Assembly: GCF_004137855.1 (NCBI RefSeq) | Contig: NZ_QBKB01000002.1 | Location: 75,855 to 139,854 of the forward strand | DNA: 64,000 bases | Reading direction: 5' to 3' | DNA from: Methanohalophilus profundi | GTDB taxonomy: Archaea; Halobacteriota; Methanosarcinia; Methanosarcinales; Methanosarcinaceae | Shown here: positions 60,168-64,000 of the stretch, piece after piece | Layout of the letters: each line of letters opens with the position of its first letter | How positions within the stretch are numbered: position 1 is the first letter of the stretch | Notes under the pieces: model-generated | What the model was told of the DNA's origin: nothing | The model's input: only the letters and a program-made list of their open reading frames with translations | Databases searched by the model: none | Program-made: the position numbers and the translations under genes

Positions 60168-60837
60168 CTACCTCCCCATCCTGCAGGTAGATTGTCGTGT
60201 TTGAATATTCGATTATCTTAGGATCATGGGTGACGACAATCAGTGTTTTTCCTTTCCTGTTCAGATCACTCAAAAGTTCCATAACACCTTTACCGGTTTT
60301 TGAGTCCAGATTACCGGTGGGTTCATCAGCAAGGATAATCGGAGGATCATTTGCAAGAGCTCTTGCAATTGCCACTCTTTGTTGCTGGCCGCCGGATAAC
60401 TCGCCCGGCTTGTGAGTTGCATATTCGCGCCCAAGCTGTGCCAGTTCAAGCATCCTCAGGGCTTTTTTCCTGCGTTTTTTGGGGCTTAGGCGTTTGAAAA
60501 TCATCGGTATTTCCACATTTTCCAGTGCCGTAAGAGTGGGTATCAGATTGTATTGCTGGAAAATAAAACCGATATTATCCCGGCGTATGTCTGTCAGGCC
60601 GTCATCGTTGAGCTTGGCAATATTTACACCATTGATATGGATAGTACCTTTTGTAGGTTTATCCAGGCAACCGATAAGATTCAACATCGTGGATTTGCCT
60701 GAACCCGAAGAACCCATGATGGCCAGGAAATCACCTTCCCTGACCTCAAATGAGACTCCTTTAAGAGCGTGTACCTTCGATGAACCCATACGATAGGTGC
60801 GTACCGCATTATTCACTTCAACTATAGAGGTCATCAT
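60151..60837 (-). CDS. MacB-type ABC transporter ATPase
   Basis: About 228 residues. Walker A is [11 protein letters not shown], the signature [15 protein letters not shown], Walker [16 protein letters not shown] and the switch VVTHDPKI. The start ATG 60837, or 60834, has an AAGGAG site and lies inside the end of the preceding gene. It energises the permease next to it. Together with the NEW3-type protein and Yip1 protein upstream it forms a four-gene overlapping operon. Confidence 0.92.
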   Translation of the reverse strand: MMTSIVEVNNAVRTYRMGSSKVHALKGVSFEVREGDFLAIMGSSGSGKSTMLNLIGCLDKPTKGTIHINGVNIAKLNDDGLTDIRRDNIGFIFQQYNLIPTLTALENVEIPMIFKRLSPKKRRKKALRMLELAQLGREYATHKPGELSGGQQQRVAIARALANDPPIILADEPTGNLDSKTGKGVMELLSDLNRKGKTLIVVTHDPKIIEYSNTTIYLQDGEVVDEID

Positions 60838-62074
60838 CGTCTTCTCCTTCATCCTCCTCATTTGTGGATCTCTTCCAGGAACGATAGATTACAAAGCCAA
60901 TCACAGCTAGCACAAGGACAAGGCGCCCCAGTAAGTAACAGGCATTTCCTCAGAAGTATCTGAAGAACTGTATTCAGAAGAAAATGAGATGGCAGACTCT
61001 TCCAGAGGGATATCATCGGTTACACTTGCATAGGCATTATTAGTATCCCTGAATTCAATAAGCACAGGAACCGAAGAAACATTTTCAGATTCAACTCTGG
61101 CTGAAAGCTCAAAAGTGCTGAAGTCGTCCTCTTCCAGTGTCCCGACAAAATAACTCGCATAGGGTTGAAGAGGGACAACTGAATCACTTCCCGTTATAGA
61201 AACAATTATATTTTTCGCCTGTGTCGTACCAAAATTATTGATATCCCCTGAAACACTGTAGCGTTCTCCCTGCCTGATAATCTCCAGATTTGTGAAGATC
61301 AGGGATGGGCGTTCTACTATATCAATACCAGAATTGGAAGATATACTTGTATGTTTGTTATCACCGTTGTAGTAATCAGTGGTAAAATAGACATCTTTTA
61401 AACCGGCATGGGAATCCATAGTGTTTAATGTGAAATTAGCAGTAGCTTTATCCCCGGCTTTTACTGTGCCGACAAACAGTTCTTCCGGTTTAATGGATAA
61501 ACCTTCCCCGTGTGGTACTACTGTAACTCCTGTAACATCCCCGGAACCGGGATTTACTACATCCACTGAAACTTCACATATTTCATTGATAACTATACCG
61601 GGCAGATTATCAACTATCAATCGCACTTCGCGGTCATCAACCTTAACCGGAATCTTATAATTCAGATCCGACATATCGCTTCCCCCCACTACCTCAAGAT
61701 TCAGGTAATGGGTACCGGCAGAAGCATTTTCATTCGCCTTTATGTTAAAGGTCAGAGACAGTGAATCTCCCGGCCCCAGGAGGCCCACATCCGTATATTT
61801 GGTACCGCCGGACAGCACATCCCCGTCACCTTTCAGGGTTGCACCGGCAAGATAGGCATTCATGTCAAAAGTTTCATCGTCTTCTTCCACATAGACTGCC
61901 CCATCTGCCATATTTTGCATTTCAAAGGTAACCGTCCCAATGTCGCCTGGAAGCAAGGCCTGTGGTTGTACACTGTAACTTACCGCTACTGTTGGACTTA
62001 TTTCTGTATCGGCAGAAACTGTCGGTGAAAGAAAAAAGAAAAGAAGAAATAGAATAAATATTCCTTTTTTTCAC
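60818..62074 (-). CDS. COG1361/NEW3-type surface protein with C-terminal anchor (frameshifted at both ends)
   Basis: Restored, about 418 residues: a signal peptide (GIFILFLLFFFLSPTVSAD), several Ig-like/NEW3 repeats with LLPGDIGTVTFEM, LGPGDSLSLTFNI and GTVKAGDKATANF, then a C-terminal span (LVLVLAVIGFVIYRSW) and an acidic tail. GTG 62074 overlaps the Yip1 stop (GTGA) but needs one fewer base in the seven-base run 62065-62071. The span is reached only if the four-base run 60926-60929 gains one base. Such proteins accompany MacB transporters in Methanosarcinales; the role is unknown. Confidence 0.72.
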
Positions 62075-62700
62075 ACAATTCCTCCAATATAAGTAATGAG
62101 GGAATAGGTAATCAAAAGGCCTACAGGCAGTCCTACTGAGATCAGGGCCCCACGAAGGTTTAAGTTACGTGCATTCTTGAGACCAAAAATCCAGATATTG
62201 GCACTCCACAGTTGGAATATGATACCAACAAGTGTTGCAACCTGCATCATGGGATCATTGGCAAGCATCTGGGCCATCTGTGCGGGGTTTGCAGCAGTCG
62301 CCTGTAGAGAATCTGATATCTGGTTTATAACATACAGACCAAAGATAGAGTTCAATAGGGCCGGGATGTAACCATAGCCGACAAACTCAAGGCTGCGCTT
62401 AAATGAGCCTTCCCCGCCAAACAATGCTGACAGTCCATAGAATACCGCTGTGTAAATTGGCCACACTATGAGAACACCCAGAAAACCTCCCACGGCACCA
62501 AAAATTGCACCTGCACCTGAAAAACCTCCCCCAACAGCTGCGGATGATAAAATTGCCTTTGTCATAATATAACCTGAAATTGCTCCCATCAGGGCATTCA
62601 GGATTACTATAAGAGTAGGGGCTTTGAATTGTATTCTTTCTGTCATCCTTTCTTTGAAAAAACTGTCCGGGTTTGTAAGTACATTGATTATTTCGCTCAA
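62071..62700 (-). CDS. Yip1-family membrane protein
   Basis: 209 residues with five spans: one begins PTLIVILNALMGAISGYIM, then a Gly/Ala-rich pair (GGFSGAGAIFGAVGGFLGVL), FVGYGYIPALLNSIFGLY and two near the end. The N-terminus INVLTNPDSFFKERM is typical of archaeal and bacterial Yip1 proteins, of unknown function. It starts at TTG 62700 behind TGAGGTGA. It heads the ABC operon and its stop overlaps the next start. Confidence 0.78.
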   Translation of the reverse strand: MSEIINVLTNPDSFFKERMTERIQFKAPTLIVILNALMGAISGYIMTKAILSSAAVGGGFSGAGAIFGAVGGFLGVLIVWPIYTAVFYGLSALFGGEGSFKRSLEFVGYGYIPALLNSIFGLYVINQISDSLQATAANPAQMAQMLANDPMMQVATLVGIIFQLWSANIWIFGLKNARNLNLRGALISVGLPVGLLITYSLITYIGGIV

Positions 62701-63056
62701 AGAATCACCTCATGAAATTATTAAATTGAAATTTGCCAGATGAAGCGAAATACTTAGAGGGGGTAGTAAGGTGGCATCAATACGGATTGATGGTGCAGTA
62801 ACCTTCATCTGGCAGCATAGAAAGAATAGACTATATAATTGATAAACCTTTCCATATTTAGACAAGTGTGAGTTGTAAACGTCGCTTGCTTTTATATGTA
62901 GTATTCATAGAAACCGTATTAGCTAAAATCACTTCTCCAATGAACCAATTATAAACAGCAGCATGAACCAGATTCATAACCGGCATAATGTATGAGAACT
63001 TAGTGCGCACGCAATCAGGAGAAATTATATTACCCGGAAAAAGAAAAAGTGATTAC
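62701..63056. other. intergenic region with structured leader upstream of Yip1 operon
   Basis: No gene is supported in these 356 bases. The part nearest Yip1 holds nested inverted repeats, listed separately. The rest (62815-63056) is AT-rich with several TATA-like stretches and no repeats I could define. Confidence 0.5.
62734..62814 (-). ncRNA. candidate structured RNA or nested inverted repeat in the Yip1 leader
   Basis: Outer arms TGCCAGATGAAG (62734-62745) and CTTCATCTGGCA (62803-62814) are perfect 12-base complements. Inside lies a second perfect stem, CATCAAT (62775-62781) with ATTGATG (62786-62792), around a four-base loop ACGG. The GG-rich strand between them may pair partly with GCAGTAACC. 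It would be transcribed in the Yip1 operon leader, 34 bases before the TTG. It could be a regulatory RNA, a protein site or a mobile palindrome. Confidence 0.4.
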
Positions 63057-63830
63057 TTATATTAAAGTAATCAGTGTCGCCTGAGCAATCGGTGGTATAC
63101 TTGCCGTCATAGCCGGTCCGGCGAAAACCCTGACAGCCATACCTTCTTCCAGATTTGTCACATCATAAAGTCCGCCGGCAGGATCCTGTATCACCGTCTC
63201 TTCAGATATCACGAATTTAATCCCCCTGCCATGTCCTGACCCCGTTATCTCCTGACTTTCAACCAGAATCATCGGGGATGAAGAATTGAGATTAATAGAA
63301 GATATAGTACCGTTAAATTCCAGAAGTTGCCCGGTAGTTCCAAGATTATCTTCGATTAATTCAACAGGTACTTCAACAACATTTTCGACACCCGAATATG
63401 GCACATCAACATGTTGGGTCGATAGGTAGTCGCCTCCTGAAATAACACCATCCCCATCAACATCCACATGTGCAGAGAGGGAATAAGTGTGACCCTCCCG
63501 AAGTGTTCTATAGCTGATTTCAAAAGGAATATCCGAATCAGTAATATTATTGCGGGAAACATTTTCAAGAGTTGTTTGACCGATTATAGTTGAAGGAGCG
63601 TCCGCAAGACTTACATCTTCAATTGTAATGTTAACAGTAACGTTGGAAAATGGTTCTTCCAGTGAGTCAAAGGTAACTGCTCCATCAAATGTATTTCCGG
63701 TTTCTTCTGAAATCACCACATTTTCATCGTAGTCACCGATACCTACATAATTTATGGTCACAAGACTGACAACCGCCAATACAATAACCAGAATAATACC
63801 TATAAGGACATTAATTGTTTTCATATTCAT
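63057..63830 (-). CDS. membrane-anchored YbaY/YscW-like protein
   Basis: 257 residues. An N-terminal span (VLIGIILVIVLAVVSLVTI) anchors it outside the membrane. Residues 45-155 resemble the YbaY/YscW lipoprotein domain (NVTVNITIEDVSLADAPSTI, then YRTLREGHTYSLSAHVDVDG with a calcium-like DVDGDGVISGGD). The last 90 residues form a separate beta domain (FNGTISSINLNSSSPMILVE). The domain assignment is by eye. Function is unknown. Confidence 0.6.
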   Translation of the reverse strand: MNMKTINVLIGIILVIVLAVVSLVTINYVGIGDYDENVVISEETGNTFDGAVTFDSLEEPFSNVTVNITIEDVSLADAPSTIIGQTTLENVSRNNITDSDIPFEISYRTLREGHTYSLSAHVDVDGDGVISGGDYLSTQHVDVPYSGVENVVEVPVELIEDNLGTTGQLLEFNGTISSINLNSSSPMILVESQEITGSGHGRGIKFVISEETVIQDPAGGLYDVTNLEEGMAVRVFAGPAMTASIPPIAQATLITLI

Positions 63831-64000
63831 ACCTCTTAATAGACAGATAGGGAGAGAAGATATATAGTTACCTTTAACTGCGAACCACTTTGAAGTCTAA
63901 TGATATCGTTTTTAAAACCTGGATTAGTTGTGCAATCAAAATGCAAAACTTATATATTAAGCAGTAATGTGCCATGAACATAATATCTTCACATTTAAAA

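Overview
The window reads as a chromosomal segment of a methylotrophic methanogen of the Methanosarcinaceae, most likely Methanohalophilus or a close relative such as Methanolobus or Methanococcoides. The evidence is a methanogenesis marker 9 protein, a FilR1-type methanogen regulator, archaeal ribosomal proteins with aIF5B, archaeal SRP54, an initiator tRNA of archaeal type, PAS proteins of the Methanosarcinales 'WPVEFVS' type, and moderate, slightly AT-rich composition. The genus is an inference; no 16S rRNA or mcr gene is present.

Layout. 1-3.9 kb: PAS sensor protein, DUF1614 membrane protein, KaiC-like ATPase, dihydroorotase. 3.9-8.8 kb: phosphate uptake operon pstS-C-A-B-phoU, preceded by a decayed second pstS. 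8.9-13.4 kb: a probable cofactor or nucleotide cluster (marker 9, CitG-like, DUF447, deaminase), a TPR protein and a deoxyinosine DNA glycosylase. 13.6-18.1 kb: a large PAS/GAF protein and two surface proteins. 18.25-18.5 kb: an IS200/IS605-like remnant. 18.6-22.2 kb: translation cluster (L7Ae, S28e, L24e, Ndk, aIF5B, S6e). 22.3-27.6 kb: small membrane protein, FilR1 regulator, PLP synthase (pdxS/pdxT), Na+/solute symporter. 27.6-32 kb: gyrase. 32.2-41.9 kb: aspS, rpiA, srp54, EamA transporter, initiator tRNA-Met, purine salvage pair, OapC-like protein, acyltransferase, DinB, M42 peptidase. 42.1-46.9 kb: branched-chain amino acid operon (isopropylmalate/citramalate synthase, ilvB, ilvN, ilvC). 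46.9-54.7 kb: nitroreductase, DUF123 protein, topoisomerase I, a histidine-kinase-like protein without catalytic residues, thiC, MBL-fold protein. 54.8-64 kb: an ABC-permease remnant, small membrane proteins, a two-component system, a four-gene ABC export/surface-protein operon and a YbaY-like protein.

Two sequence-level features matter for every reader. First, at least a dozen conserved genes are interrupted by one-base gains or losses, nearly all at mononucleotide runs (both ends of srp54, topA, mtnP, the 57 kb histidine kinase and others). The pattern points to sequencing or assembly error. I give the restored gene extents and the likely indel sites. Second, ilvB contains an in-frame TAG while none of the roughly 60 stop codons I read in this window is TAG. 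In a pyrrolysine-decoding lineage this TAG may be read as sense; a plain nonsense error is the competing explanation.

I found no clear large undescribed system. The best leads are the ilvB amber codon, the kinase-dead sensor at 50.5 kb, the marker 9/CitG/DUF447 cluster, a nested inverted-repeat leader at 62.7 kb and repeated palindromes upstream of the symporter.
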